From Pseudonocardiaceae bacterium (lineage in GTDB: Bacteria > Actinomycetota > Actinomycetes > Mycobacteriales > Pseudonocardiaceae), in NCBI GenBank assembly GCA_025937115.1, contig JAICSB010000023.1:1-16923 (forward strand): a DNA stretch of 16,923 bases, given 5' to 3'. Of this stretch, positions 6,657 to 13,757 are shown piece after piece. Numbering within the stretch: position 1 is the first letter of the stretch; each line of letters opens with the position of its first letter. Below the pieces are notes generated by a model that was given only the letters and a program-made list of their open reading frames with translations, ran no database searches and had not been told where the DNA came from. The position numbers and the translations under genes are program-made.

Positions 6657-7787
6657 ATGACCACAGGGAGCCGACGGACGGGTGTTGACGACCTCGCGAT
6701 GTCCGCGCTAGATCCGTACCTGGAAACCATGGAGTTTGCCCGCGGGTCGTGCCTCATGCGCGAGGGCAGCTCCGGCGACGCGTGCTACGTCGTCACGTCC
6801 GGCCAGGTGCGCATCGAGGTAGAGCGGCCTGATACCGCCGGGGACGGTGTCGTGGCGCACTTGGGACCAGGTGAGGTGTGCGGAGAGTTCAGCGTCCTCG
6901 ACGACAGCCCCCGCTCGGCCAGCGCTTACGCGCACACAGACGTGGTCGCGCGCAGGCTGTCGGTCCCGGCTCTGCGCACGCTCTGTGAGCAGGATCCCGC
7001 GACGGGGATTGCGGTACTGCGGTGGCTGTCAAGGCATGCCGCGCATAAGGCACGCGAGTTCTCGGCGAACCTGCAGGAGTTCCTCTTCACCGGCGAGCCC
7101 GATCCCGAGGCCGACGCGATGGTGGCCTCGGCGGTCGCGGTACAAGCCGGCTTCGTCTCTCTGGCGGAGAGGGCACCCGTCGCAACGTCCACCTGGGTGG
7201 ATGCCGCCTGTGCGGTCATGCTCGCCGAGTCGACGGCGATCCGCGCCGCCGCCGACCGCATGGCCGACGGCATCACTCGTGCGGTCGAGGTGATCCAGCG
7301 CCACCCGGGAAAGGTGGTGGTGACCGGAATCGGCAAGTCCGGGCACGTCGGCAGGCGGATGGCGGCCACGTTGTGCAGCACCGGCACGCCGGCGGTGTTC
7401 CTCCACGCCACCGAGGCCGTCCACGGCGACCTGGGCGTCTACGTGCCGGGAGATCCGACAATCCTCATCTCTAACAGCGGTGCCACGGCCGAGCTTGTCC
7501 ACCTGCTTCCGCTTCTCCGCGGCTGGAACTCGCCCACGATCGCCATCGTGGGCAAGCTGGCCACCCCGCTCGCGGAGCATGCGGACATCGTTCTCGACGG
7601 GCGGGTCGCCGCCGAGGCGGATCCGTTTAACCTGGTCCCAAGTTGCAGCACCGCCGTGGCCCAGAGTCTCGGCAACGCTTTGGCGCTGTGCCTGATGCAG
7701 GCGCGCGGCTTCACCGACAGGGACTTCGCCCGGTGCCATCCGGGCGGGCAGCTCGGCGCGCGCCTGAACGACGACGAACAGAGGTGA
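6657..7787 (+). CDS. KpsF-type sugar-phosphate isomerase with N-terminal cNMP-binding domain
   Basis: A 376-residue fusion. Residues about 10-135 form a cyclic-nucleotide-binding domain (REGSSGDACYVV, then the phosphate cassette GEFSVLDDSPRSAS with Glu77 and Arg86, the residues that contact ribose and phosphate in CRP). Residues about 195-345 form a SIS domain of the KpsF/GutQ arabinose-5-phosphate isomerase type: GIGKSGHVGRRMAATL from 224, HGDLG with His256, ISNSG, and the C-terminal QARGFTDRDFARCHPGGQLG. The CBS pair normally following SIS in KpsF is absent; the cNMP domain takes the regulatory role at the other end. The ATG at 6657 follows GAGG at good spacing; ATG 6699 would cut the first helix. 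It likely interconverts ribulose-5-phosphate and arabinose-5-phosphate or a related ketose/aldose phosphate pair, gated by cyclic nucleotide. It forms an operon with the transaldolase 5 nt downstream. Confidence 0.9.
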   Translation: MTTGSRRTGVDDLAMSALDPYLETMEFARGSCLMREGSSGDACYVVTSGQVRIEVERPDTAGDGVVAHLGPGEVCGEFSVLDDSPRSASAYAHTDVVARRLSVPALRTLCEQDPATGIAVLRWLSRHAAHKAREFSANLQEFLFTGEPDPEADAMVASAVAVQAGFVSLAERAPVATSTWVDAACAVMLAESTAIRAAADRMADGITRAVEVIQRHPGKVVVTGIGKSGHVGRRMAATLCSTGTPAVFLHATEAVHGDLGVYVPGDPTILISNSGATAELVHLLPLLRGWNSPTIAIVGKLATPLAEHADIVLDGRVAAEADPFNLVPSCSTAVAQSLGNALALCLMQARGFTDRDFARCHPGGQLGARLNDDEQR

Positions 7788-7792
7788 TCCAG

Positions 7793-8422
7793 ATGCTGTA
7801 CCTGGACAGCGCACTTCCAGGCGAGGCGGCAACGGCCACGGAGATGGGCTTCGTGGCCGGGGTGACGACCAACCCAAAGCTGATGGCTGCCTCGGGTCGC
7901 GCGCCAGGGGAGACGTTGGCGCAGCTCTGCGAGTACGGGCCGGGGATCATCTTCTACCAGGTCACTGCCGACAACGTCGCGGGGCGGGAGAAAGAAGCCC
8001 AGGACGTCCATGCGATACGGCCCGAGCGAGTCGGTATCAAGATCCCATGCACCGCGGAGAACCTCGCCATGGCAGTACGCCTGCGCCGGAACGGCATCGG
8101 GCCGATCGGCATCACGGCGGTGTTCACCCCAGCACAGGTCGTACTAGCGGCCGAGGTGGGTGCGGAATTCGTCCTACCCTACGTCAACCGGCTGACCAGG
8201 TTGACTGGTGATGGGCTCGCCGTGGTCGCGGACATGGCGAGCGTGCTGCGCGGCTCGCGCACTCAGATCCTCGCCGCCAGCGTTAAGACCGCAGACGAGG
8301 CCGTGCAGACGCTGCGGGCCGGAGCTCAGCACCTGACGCTGCCGCTGAGCCTCCTTGAAGGCATGGGAGAGTCGCCGCATTCCCACAGAGCGATTGAGGA
8401 GTTCGCGCAGGCGATGCGGTAA
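7793..8422 (+). CDS. Transaldolase-family protein (FSA/TalC type)
   Basis: A 209-residue single-domain aldolase of the fructose-6-phosphate aldolase/short transaldolase group. Key positions match FSA: Asp5 in LYLDSA, Asn27 in GVTTNPKL, and the Schiff-base Lys83 in VGIKIPCTAE. PYVNR and AASVKT blocks follow in order. Length is normal for this group. The ATG at 7793 is preceded by GAGGTGA at 7781-7787, which overlaps the isomerase stop, and the gap is 5 nt, so co-translation with the isomerase is likely. It would join or cleave three-carbon units on sugar phosphates or dihydroxyacetone-type donors. With the isomerase it suggests a small sugar-phosphate remodelling pathway. The exact substrate (fructose-6-phosphate, a heptulose phosphate or other) cannot be told. 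Confidence 0.9.
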   Translation: MLYLDSALPGEAATATEMGFVAGVTTNPKLMAASGRAPGETLAQLCEYGPGIIFYQVTADNVAGREKEAQDVHAIRPERVGIKIPCTAENLAMAVRLRRNGIGPIGITAVFTPAQVVLAAEVGAEFVLPYVNRLTRLTGDGLAVVADMASVLRGSRTQILAASVKTADEAVQTLRAGAQHLTLPLSLLEGMGESPHSHRAIEEFAQAMR

Positions 8423-8600
8423 TCGTCGGAGGTTGATGCGTCCTCGCCAACCTGACCATGATTACTGGGGTGGCACAACCGTCTGGCAAGCTGGCGGACC
8501 AAATGCCCCGGGACCTACAAGTCAGCCGTTGCCACCGCGCCAGCTACCGACCCAACCCCTCTCTGTCAGAAGCTAGCGTGTCAGCAAGACGACACTGCTT

Positions 8601-8618
8601 CTGTCATGTAGGTGACAG
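8601..8618. promoter_or_regulatory. Dyad CTGTCA-N6-TGACAG, candidate operator
   Basis: Perfect 6-bp arms around TGTAGG, 18 bp in all, the size of a dimeric helix-turn-helix site. It lies about 20 bp upstream of the AT-rich promoter-like sequence that precedes the chorismate lyase. No regulator gene adjoins it. Confidence 0.35.
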
Positions 8619-8692
8619 CGGACCGGTGCGCTGGGTTGATAAGATACTGCTCGTCGACACACATAAAAGCAATTGTTGCGCTGGGAGACACC

Positions 8693-8725
8693 ATGCCTGA
8701 CGCTACTCTTCCTTTTCAACGATAG
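8693..8725 (+). CDS. Possible 10-codon leader ORF
   Basis: ATG 8693 opens MPDATLPFQR and stops at TAG 8725. A GGGAG lies at 8683-8687, about 5 nt before the ATG, which is a good ribosome-binding site for so short a frame. It could be a leader peptide or the beheaded start of a lost gene. Length alone makes it weak. Confidence 0.2.
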   Translation: MPDATLPFQR

Positions 8726-8963
8726 TTGTGGATATGCCGCGGGTGGTTGCGGGTGGAGTCTGGGCCGGGACCGTTGACCGTCGCGCTTACTTGGTTCACC
8801 AGGGGCGTCAAGTATTGTGGTTAATTCCGGAACCCAGCGCGTGCATCATACGACACTTATTGCGTCGGAGCGGCGGCGTGAGGCTGGAGCTGCAGACGGC
8901 CGCTGTGTTGGTTCGGGTGCGCGGGGCACCATGCTCGGCGCTGCGAAGTTACGGAGGTATGCA

Positions 8964-9752
8964 ATGTCTGCAACGCTGACCGTCACCCTTCAGAAGACTG
9001 ATCCAGGAGCGAGTAGAATAGATGAGCAGGTTGGCGTGGCAGCGGTCACAAGGCACAGCGATCGGACGTCGGCGGGCTCCAAGATTGACACCCCACGGGT
9101 GATCGGCGGTTGGCGGCGCTACGTTGATTTTGACTATGCGGCGACTACGCCATATCCCACGCCATATCCGGGAAATACCAAGCAGACATCTGTTTCTTTT
9201 TTAACCGTTCCTGTTACGTCCGACGAGTCGGCCAAAAGTAAACGCCGAGTCTGGCAAGCCCTTAGCCCAATACACCGCGCCTTGCTTGCCACTGATGGCT
9301 CATTCACGCTGTTACTTCAGGCGTTGGTCGACGAAGAGGTATGCGTTAAACCTTTGTGCCAAACCGTAGATCCGGCACCGACCGCCGACGAGAGGTTAGC
9401 CCTCAACGCCGGCGAAGATATCATGACACGGAGTGTGCTGCTGCACACATCAAGTGGGCGCAACCTCGTGTATGCGCAATCTCGTATCGTACCCCACCGC
9501 CTGAGCCAATTAATCGTCGACGAGCTACAGTCTGGCACTGTGTCAATTGGCTTACTCTTGCGCCGGACCAGGCATGAGTCATTTCGCGAACTCATCGATT
9601 GGGGTGAATGCGAACTGAGCACCGAAGGATGCGAAAAACTTGTTGAAAAACGTTGTATCTTTCGATCCTACGTTATCATTTCCGGCGGTCGGCCAGTGAT
9701 GGAGGTCAGCGAATTCTTTTCACCAACCTTATTTGACGAATGTCGTGATTAA
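8964..9752 (+). CDS. Chorismate pyruvate-lyase family protein (DUF98/Rv2949c-like)
   Basis: A 262-residue protein whose C-terminal two thirds match the actinobacterial chorismate lyase family that splits chorismate into 4-hydroxybenzoate and pyruvate. It begins with a block near residue 100 (LSPIHRALLATDGSFTLLL), runs through SIGLLLRRTRHESFRELI, and ends with the conserved FRSYVIISGGRPVMEVSEFF, which parallels the RRYRVISGGQPIM region of Rv2949c. The first 90 residues are variable and unassigned. The start is fixed by GGAGG at 8953-8957 before ATG 8964; the frame is open further upstream but without a better site. Its stop overlaps the start of the FAD monooxygenase, implying coupled translation. 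GC is strikingly low for this window (45 and 50% in two 60-base lines I counted), which suggests recent acquisition. Confidence 0.85.
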   Translation: MSATLTVTLQKTDPGASRIDEQVGVAAVTRHSDRTSAGSKIDTPRVIGGWRRYVDFDYAATTPYPTPYPGNTKQTSVSFLTVPVTSDESAKSKRRVWQALSPIHRALLATDGSFTLLLQALVDEEVCVKPLCQTVDPAPTADERLALNAGEDIMTRSVLLHTSSGRNLVYAQSRIVPHRLSQLIVDELQSGTVSIGLLLRRTRHESFRELIDWGECELSTEGCEKLVEKRCIFRSYVIISGGRPVMEVSEFFSPTLFDECRD

Positions 9753-10950
9753 AACGGATTCGCCCGTGATCATTGTGGGCGCCGGTCCGGCCGGACTGAC
9801 AGCCGCACTGGCATTGGCTCGACGCAATATCTGTAGCATCGTCCTACAGAAAGAGCCGGATATCGTTAGGCTAGGTTCGCGAGCCATCGTTACGCTCAAG
9901 ACCACGCTGGAGGCCTTCAATGCGATAGCGCCCGGGGTGGGAACGGAACTCGCCCGTCGCGGCGTTACTTGGCACGTTAAGCGCACCTACTTCAAAAACC
10001 GACTGCTATTTAGCGAAGAATACCCTCAATGTCAGGGCGACGACCTGCCGCCGTTTGTGAATATTTCACAGGTCGAAGTCGATTCTGGCCTATACGAGGC
10101 TGCACGGAAGCTTTACCCAAACCTAATTACCTTCAGCTTTAATCGTACCGTCACTGGTCTTGAGCAAAATAAGCACGAGGTCATCTTGCAGACGGCGGAA
10201 GGTGGCGAATACCTCGCCGAGTACGTAATCGGCGCTGATGGCGGTAGGAGCACGATGCGCAAATTACTGAATGTAGGATTGACAGGGTTGCGCTCTACCA
10301 ACCGCTTTTTGATTGTCGATGTCGAGGCTAAACTTGACGTCCCCAAGGAGCGCCGATTCTACTACAGCCCGCCATCTAATCCCGGTTTGCAGGCTTTTAT
10401 GATGCCACAACCCGACGATGTCTGGCGACTCGATTGGCAAGTTCCACTCGGCTTTGAGCTCGACGATGAACGCATCAACGGTCGCTTGGAGTGGCGCATC
10501 CGTTCGCTCATCGGCCCAAACCAGCCATATAACATCAAATGGGCCACAGTATACAACTTCAATAACCTCAAAGCAGACACCTTCAATGTTGGACGCGTCT
10601 TTTTGGCCGGAGACGCGGCCCACTTGTTCAGTCCATTCGGCGGTCGCGGCCTTAACTCCGCGGTAGCCGACGCGAAGCATCTCGGCGATCTCCTGTCAGC
10701 GGTAATTGGGGAAGGCGCACCAATTGGTTCCCTCTCGGCTTACAACTCCGAGCGTCAGGCTGCAGCAGTAGCCAACCTGGCCGCAACCAGCCGTGTGTTA
10801 CGGGTTATGGTACCGCGCAATCATTGGCATCGCCTCGTACGTTACGCGGCCATCCAAACCGCACCATATCTTCGCGCAGCTCAACGGCACATTGACTCCG
10901 GCCCTTACGCCACCACCAGCAAAACCTGCGACGGCGGCACTAAAATTTGA
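9733..10950 (+). CDS. FAD-dependent aromatic monooxygenase (PHBH fold)
   Basis: A 405-residue class A flavoprotein hydroxylase. It has the N-terminal dinucleotide motif GAGPAGL (16-22), the mid-chain DG motif VIGADGGRS (165-173) that contacts FAD and NADPH, and the second FAD motif VFLAGDAAH (289-297) followed by PFGGRGLNSAVADAKHL. The set is complete, so the enzyme should be active. Length fits p-hydroxybenzoate hydroxylase-like enzymes. It starts at TTG 9733 inside the chorismate lyase gene (20-nt overlap) or at GTG 9745; no Shine-Dalgarno is seen, so translation is probably coupled. Its neighbour would supply 4-hydroxybenzoate, making 3-hydroxylation or oxidative decarboxylation the likely reaction, though substrate is inferred from context only. 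GC is low (53% in one line counted), as in its partner. Confidence 0.88.
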   Translation: MTNVVIKTDSPVIIVGAGPAGLTAALALARRNICSIVLQKEPDIVRLGSRAIVTLKTTLEAFNAIAPGVGTELARRGVTWHVKRTYFKNRLLFSEEYPQCQGDDLPPFVNISQVEVDSGLYEAARKLYPNLITFSFNRTVTGLEQNKHEVILQTAEGGEYLAEYVIGADGGRSTMRKLLNVGLTGLRSTNRFLIVDVEAKLDVPKERRFYYSPPSNPGLQAFMMPQPDDVWRLDWQVPLGFELDDERINGRLEWRIRSLIGPNQPYNIKWATVYNFNNLKADTFNVGRVFLAGDAAHLFSPFGGRGLNSAVADAKHLGDLLSAVIGEGAPIGSLSAYNSERQAAAVANLAATSRVLRVMVPRNHWHRLVRYAAIQTAPYLRAAQRHIDSGPYATTSKTCDGGTKI

Positions 10951-11336
10951 CCTAAGCGGAGAGCAGTTCTTCAGCGCCTATAACTCCACTCCACGGCTTC
11001 AGCGCCTTCCATGACTCTACTCTGATTTCGGGGCCTCGACACTCCCGGCACCCACCCACACGGACAGGATCTCTAACGACGCCGCAGGCTCGCTTGATGC
11101 TACGGACCGGACCGCTCGATTGCTCACCTTGAAGGGCTTTCGGCGCTGCTACTCTTCAACGCCGGACATTTCTCCCCAATCTACGGCGAAAAGCATCCGT
11201 ACAGCGGCCGTGGAGTTCCATCAGTTTGCCGTCAGATCCCTGAAGCTCCCATGCCTAGGAGCCGAAATAAACAACTACCGGTGTGCGCAAGACGATGGAC
11301 TGGCCACCGTCTTGCGCGGACGCAGCCGGGCCCGCC
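10951..11336. other. Intergenic stretch between convergent genes
   Basis: About 385 bp between the monooxygenase stop and the stop of the minus-strand membrane protein. A plus-strand frame around 11125-11270 reads LEGLSALLLFNAGHFSPIYG and is protein-like, but has no start, no family and runs into the antisense of the membrane protein gene. The hairpin at 11285-11317 is the only firm structure. Confidence 0.35.
11285..11317 (-). terminator. 10-bp inverted repeat, probable terminator
   Basis: GCGCAAGACG at 11285-11294 and its exact complement at 11308-11317 flank a 13-nt loop, 20 bp beyond the stop of the membrane protein gene. On the minus strand it is followed by a T-rich stretch (GTTGTTTATTTC). 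It lies between converging genes and could serve both. Confidence 0.5.
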
Positions 11337-11804
11337 TCAGCGTGCGCTCAGTTCGCCTTCGGTGACCACCGTATGCACGTCGATGGACCGGTTGCGCAGC
11401 ATCCCGACAAAGCCCCAGATCAGCACCATTGCCGCGATGAACAGTGGCACGTGAAAAACGTAATCGATCACCAAGACGCCGAAGAAGCTGCTACCAAAGG
11501 AGCTCATGTGCAGCCCGATATGCGGGTACCACGACACCATCAACCACGCTAACGCTCCATAGATCGCAAACGCGTGGGCCCGCGACGCCACGGCGACGCG
11601 ACGGACCGCGCTCCAGCCGAACGCAATGAAAGCGATTCCGGCGCCGAGCAAGAGCGAGTCCAGCGCATCCATGACGACAAAAAAGGGCAGCTGACCGCTG
11701 CTCGGTCCCGGCCCCGGCGGTGGCGGGAAGAAGAACCCGACGAGCAGGAACGCCGGGATGGCAACCGCGACGGTCACCAGGATAGCCTTGGTGCGCATGG
11801 ACAT
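11337..11804 (-). CDS. Four-helix membrane protein, function unknown
   Basis: A 155-residue integral membrane protein. Hydrophobic segments lie at about 8-27, 45-66, 78-95 and 110-136, with a Pro-rich loop (PPPPGPGPSSG) after the first. The third and fourth segments hold several His and aromatic residues (WYPHIGLHMSSFG, DYVFHVP), which could bind metal or heme, but no known motif is recognised. The C-terminus is short and soluble. ATG 11804 is chosen because AAGGAG (11814-11819) lies about 9 nt upstream; the longer TTG start at 11825 would swallow this site. It is alone on its strand, convergent with the monooxygenase. No family assigned. Confidence 0.75.
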   Translation of the reverse strand: MSMRTKAILVTVAVAIPAFLLVGFFFPPPPGPGPSSGQLPFFVVMDALDSLLLGAGIAFIAFGWSAVRRVAVASRAHAFAIYGALAWLMVSWYPHIGLHMSSFGSSFFGVLVIDYVFHVPLFIAAMVLIWGFVGMLRNRSIDVHTVVTEGELSAR

Positions 11805-11985
11805 AGCTAACCACTCCTTCTCCAAGTATGTGTGCTCTGTTCGGCCAGCATCAGGGACGGAGGACCGTTGCGCTGATACGCGCTGAATCGTTGGTCACCC
11901 GATCGGGGCTCCTTTCGCGTGCCGACAACCGGAATTGTCTCCGCCGTCACGTCGGCCCGCTGTCCCGTACCCGACATGGGCGGTG

Positions 11986-12107
11986 TCAGCTTGCCGACAC
12001 CTTCGCGGGATCCTGGGCGAGGTCACGACCCAGGTGGGACAGGTGGTAGCGCTCGGCCATCTCAGAGCCCAGGACACCGGTGGAGACGACCCAGCTGTTG
12101 GGAATGC
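11986..12107 (-). pseudogene. C-terminal fragment of an unknown gene cut by an IS relic
   Basis: The minus strand reads VGIPNSWVVSTGVLGSEMAE then RYHLSHLGRDLAQDPAKVSA and stops at TGA 11986-11988. Third positions are almost all G or C and the peptide looks like a folded protein end. The reading begins where the IS6-like relic ends, so the 5' part was probably removed by the insertion. I do not recognise the family. Confidence 0.4.
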
Positions 12108-12109
12108 CG

Positions 12110-12290
12110 ACGATTTTCGTTCCAGGAGGCGAAGTGCGATGTCACTCTCAGCGGGAGACATCGGCACTGAGCCGGTGGCGGTTGGGAATCTTTCATCGCG
12201 CGTTCTCGCTGCCGGGTGGGCTGGTGGGAGTTCTCGCATGTACGCAATCCCGTCAGCAGCTGACGGAAGAACCGCTTCGCGGACCTAGGG
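12110..12290 (-). mobile_element. IS6-family transposase relic, internally deleted
   Basis: On the minus strand AKRFFRQLLTGLR (from about 12280) is followed after only a few bases by ENSHQPTRQRERAMK (about 12235-12195). In IS6-family transposases these blocks are the RFFR.LL.GL and ENSHQP.R.RER motifs, normally about 40 residues apart and separated by the second catalytic Asp region. The tail reads VTSHFASWNE, equivalent to the family's C-terminal RFA.WNE. The catalytic core is therefore deleted and the copy is dead. The 17-bp palindrome at 12250-12266 falls in the RQLLTG codons. It adjoins an IS21 relic on the right and a gene fragment on the left. Confidence 0.7.
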
Positions 12291-12640
12291 GAACGCTTGT
12301 CACCTCGACGGGGCTGTCGACGGCGCGGTCCGTTCGCGTAGGTCTGTCCGAACCTCTCGCACCACCCCTCGGGTCGCCTCGTCTGAGCGTCCGAATCGAA
12401 TACGGCCAACCGATCTGTTCACCGATCACCCGTCGCCGGCATCGTCGGATTCGCCGCCTGCAACTCCCGGATCCTCGACTCGAACTCATCAGCCACCGAA
12501 CCAGCCGGCGGATCTCCGCCCAATCCTCCACACCTAACACCCGCTTCCTCCCCAGCTCGGTTCAAGCCCGGGTCTCGGGGAAGCTGGTCAACTTTCAGTT
12601 GCCGTGCCGTGGTCAGTATTGGGCTGCCGATGACACAACG
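12291..12640 (-). mobile_element. IS21-family relic: element end plus start of istA
   Basis: Minus-strand GTG 12540 begins VLGVEDWAEIRRL, the typical N-terminus of mycobacterial IS21 IstA. About 30 residues containing the helix-turn-helix are then missing. In the next frame the text resumes as GSVADEFESRIRELQAANPT and MPAT, and after a one-base insertion as VIGEQIGWPYSIRTL. Upstream (about 12570-12640) is a non-coding end with TACTGACCA and AGTTGACCA repeats near a TGTCATCGG terminus, consistent with IS21 terminal repeats. The downstream 90% of istA and all of istB are absent. It is a deletion remnant abutting the IS6 relic. Confidence 0.7.
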
Positions 12641-12813
12641 TGATCGGAAAGCGAGGTTGGCTGCGTAGAGGTGCTCAGTCCTTATCTCTCCAGTTGGGGT
12701 CAGCACCGAGCGCAACGAACTCGGCATTGCCGAGCCTCGAGGTTTACACAGGTAGCGATCCTTGATCGTTAGGAAGCCGTCACCGCCAGATCAACGGTGC
12801 ACGGCCCAGCCAA
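12641..12813. other. Intergenic
   Basis: About 170 bp between the IS21 end and the stop of the metallo-hydrolase. No gene, repeat or clear terminator is recognised. Confidence 0.35.
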
Positions 12814-13659
12814 TCAGCCGATCAGCCAGGATCGCTTCCCGACGCCCCGGAGGACTCGACCGAACACCGCCTCGGGGAAATGACTGCAGCCCACGATGGT
12901 TTCGGAGCCCTCCATCTCGGCCAACAGCCGGTCACGCGTTCGGCGGGCGAGGCCGGGGTCGACATCGCCGAGAACGCTCCACTCCGGTTCGACGATCTGT
13001 GCCGGGCAGTGCAGGACATCACCTAGGATGACCGCCCTGGCCGAGCCAGATGAGATGATCACCGACTGGTGTCCGGGGGTGTGACCGGGTGTGGCCTGCA
13101 CGTTGACTCCCGGCGCGATGACCTGACCGTCGGATGCGGTGTCGATTCGCCTCTCAAGCGGGATAAGGACCGACTCAGCGTCGGGTGCGAAGGCGTCGGG
13201 ATTGTCCCGCCAGAACTCCCACTCGCCCCTGCCGACGAGGTGCCGTGCGCGGGCGAACGTAAGGGCACGCTCCTCTCCGCTTGTCGTCCAGCCAGCATGA
13301 TCGGAATGCATGTGGGTGTAGATGACGGTGTCCACGTCCTGCGGGGAAACGCCGGCTTGCTCCAGGCTCTCCAGGAGGCAGCCGCCGCGCGCCCACACGA
13401 AGTCTGGGATCGCCACGCTGACATCGCCCAAACCGAGGTCGACGACGATCTTGCGGATTCCAGTTTCGATGAGGAAACCGCCAAGTGTCGTCACGTACCG
13501 GCCTTCGTTATCGAGCAAGCCACGGTGCGCCTGCCAAGCGGCCTCGTCCGATGCCGGAAACATGAGGGTGGGGGAGAAATGCGCTTCCCCGTCCGGCAGG
13601 AAAGTCAGCCGGATGTCACCAACGGCAATTGAGTCCTGCGGCGCGGGTTCCGCGGTCAT
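12814..13659 (-). CDS. MBL-fold metallo-hydrolase
   Basis: A 281-residue metallo-beta-lactamase-fold hydrolase with all the usual metal ligands: THMHSDH gives His116, His118, Asp120 and His121; PGHTPGH gives His193/His197; GDVLH gives Asp214; and GCSHFPE gives His260. A dinuclear zinc (or iron) site is therefore expected. The overall pattern, with a long N-terminal segment before the strand VVDLGLGD, resembles lactonase/esterase-like members rather than beta-lactamases; substrate is unknown. Start is uncertain: ATG 13659, ATG 13668 and TTG 13701 are in frame and none has a strong ribosome site. I take ATG 13659 because homology-like sequence begins shortly after it. It lies between IS relics and appears intact. 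Confidence 0.88.
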   Translation of the reverse strand: MTAEPAPQDSIAVGDIRLTFLPDGEAHFSPTLMFPASDEAAWQAHRGLLDNEGRYVTTLGGFLIETGIRKIVVDLGLGDVSVAIPDFVWARGGCLLESLEQAGVSPQDVDTVIYTHMHSDHAGWTTSGEERALTFARARHLVGRGEWEFWRDNPDAFAPDAESVLIPLERRIDTASDGQVIAPGVNVQATPGHTPGHQSVIISSGSARAVILGDVLHCPAQIVEPEWSVLGDVDPGLARRTRDRLLAEMEGSETIVGCSHFPEAVFGRVLRGVGKRSWLIG

Positions 13660-13700
13660 CGGGTGCATCCATTCGCGTACGAGCCTACAGAAGAGGCTCA

Positions 13701-13706
13701 AGTATA
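13701..13706 (-). promoter_or_regulatory. Possible -10 box of the metallo-hydrolase gene
   Basis: TATACT on the minus strand lies about 35-45 nt upstream of the likely start codons. No TTGACA-like -35 is present at the usual distance (CCTCAG instead), which is common in mycobacterial promoters. If real, it rules out the TTG 13701 start. Confidence 0.3.
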
Positions 13707-13757
13707 CAATGTCAGACCCGAAGCTGAGGCCGCCGCGGCGATTCGGGACTCAACCCG

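Larger units (their letters stand above)
8423..8963. other. 540-bp intergenic region before the chorismate lyase
   Basis: No gene is recognised beyond a possible micro-ORF (8693-8725). The region becomes AT-richer from about 8640, with promoter-like TTGATAAGATACT (8637-8649) and TATTGT near 8813, neither with a good -35 partner. A dyad at 8601-8618 is listed separately. This is the probable control region for the downstream pair. Confidence 0.4.

Noticed and set aside
7029..7877. 282-codon ORF antisense to the isomerase
   Set aside because: Arg/Gly/His-rich shadow of the KpsF-type gene; no motif of its own.
11807..11977. 56-codon minus-strand ORF ending 2 nt before the membrane protein start
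   Set aside because: No Shine-Dalgarno, only moderate third-position GC and no protein-like pattern; more likely leader sequence.
12250..12266. 17-bp palindrome CCGTCAGC-A-GCTGACGG
   Set aside because: It falls in the RQLLTG codons of the IS6 transposase relic, so it is explained as inherited coding sequence.
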